Shown: positions 63,746 to 64,000 of the stretch, piece by piece
Layout: each line of letters begins with the position of its first letter
How positions within the stretch are numbered: the first letter of the stretch is position 1
Assembly (NCBI RefSeq): GCF_001510895.1
Contig: NZ_LPWA01000142.1
Span: 1-64,000 of the forward strand
Reading direction: 5' to 3'
DNA: 64,000 nucleotides
Source: Mesorhizobium loti
GTDB taxonomy: Bacteria; Pseudomonadota; Alphaproteobacteria; Rhizobiales; Rhizobiaceae
The notes under the pieces: model-generated
Told to the model about the DNA's origin: nothing
Databases searched by the model: none
Seen by the model: the letters and a program-made list of their open reading frames with translations, nothing else
Made by a program: the position numbers and the translations under genes

Positions 63746-64000
63746 GCTGCAAAAACTCTTTCAAGCGAGGGTTTTGCGGGTTCGCAAGCAGTTCCCGCGG
63801 CTCGCCGTCAACGGCGATCTTGCCGCCTTCCATGAAAATCAGCCTGGTCCCGACCTTGCGGGCAAAGGCCATCTCGTGGGTGACGACGATCATCGTCATG
63901 CCTTCCTCGGCCAGTGCCTGCATCACCCGCAGCACTTCATGCCTCAACTCCGGATCGAGCGCCGAGGTCGGCTCGTCGAACAGCATCAGCTTCGGCTTGA
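63735..64000 (-). CDS. Polar amino-acid ABC transporter ATPase, C-terminal part
   Basis: Only the last 88 codons are in the window; the gene continues beyond base 64000. Walker B and D-loop are KPKLMLFDEPTSALDPELRH, the H-loop is IVVTHEMAFARKVGTR, and the tail FMEGGKIAVDGEPRELLANP is typical of HisP/GlnQ-type ATPases. It would energise uptake of a polar amino acid. It overlaps the C45 peptidase start by 11 bp. Confidence 0.92.
   Translation of the reverse strand, partial: KPKLMLFDEPTSALDPELRHEVLRVMQALAEEGMTMIVVTHEMAFARKVGTRLIFMEGGKIAVDGEPRELLANPQNPRLKEFLQHVA

Noticed and set aside
1..64000. CRISPR array or rRNA operon
   Set aside because: No regularly spaced repeats and no rRNA-like sequence were seen.

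Overview
This 64 kb window looks like a chromosome segment of a Rhizobiales bacterium, most likely Mesorhizobium or a close relative. The basis is the gene content: a betaine operon with choline sulfatase (betI-betC-betA-betB), AnsA-type asparaginase, phasin, DUF982 and DUF1801 proteins, two-subunit methylmalonyl-CoA mutase and IalB. Base composition is high GC and the small rhizobial XRE regulators fit as well. No rRNA or CRISPR array is visible; one tRNA (Pro, CGG) is present.

Region 1 (about 1-30,550) is an accessory, island-like region. It opens with the end of a conjugation module (possible TrbI tail, DUF2274) followed by LysR and two XRE regulators. Next come a polar amino-acid ABC transporter lacking an ATPase, fused by operon layout to a CapA-like gene (2396-6106), and then about 9 kb of mostly decayed DNA: chimeric FAD-oxidase/MFS remnants, an alpha/beta hydrolase with a nonsense codon and deletion, a truncated Gfo/Idh dehydrogenase and a recombinase stub. 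A large serine recombinase with a RepB-like partner (16315-18686) follows. An unassigned cluster (20675-26600) encodes AraC, an MFS exporter, an unrecognised 470-residue protein, a SAM methyltransferase and a LysR regulator. The region closes with a resolvase relic, vapBC, a tyrosine integrase, and relics of DUF6471, CapA and TerC genes.

Region 2 (about 30,550-51,530) is core-like and densely packed: phasin, tRNA-Pro, a GDP-mannose pyrophosphorylase/AGE-epimerase fusion, parDE, the bet operon with an embedded PLP dehydratase, a thiolase, asparaginase, a Tat-exported beta-helix protein, a GreA-like factor, an AbrB/Doc toxin-antitoxin pair, methylmalonyl-CoA mutase and a HerA-like ATPase.

Region 3 (51,800-58,690) is a surface-adhesion locus. 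It holds an AraC regulator, a small cytosolic protein, a trimeric autotransporter adhesin, IalB, an anchored periplasmic Cys-rich protein and a DUF4189 protein, closely spaced on one strand.

Region 4 (58,900-64,000) carries a LysE exporter, a PaiB-like protein divergent from a MocR regulator, then RpiR, a C45 peptidase and the end of an amino-acid ABC ATPase.

At least seven otherwise good genes carry a frameshift that would be repaired by restoring exactly one missing base. This may be a systematic sequence error rather than real decay, so I mark these genes as frameshifted without claiming loss of function.
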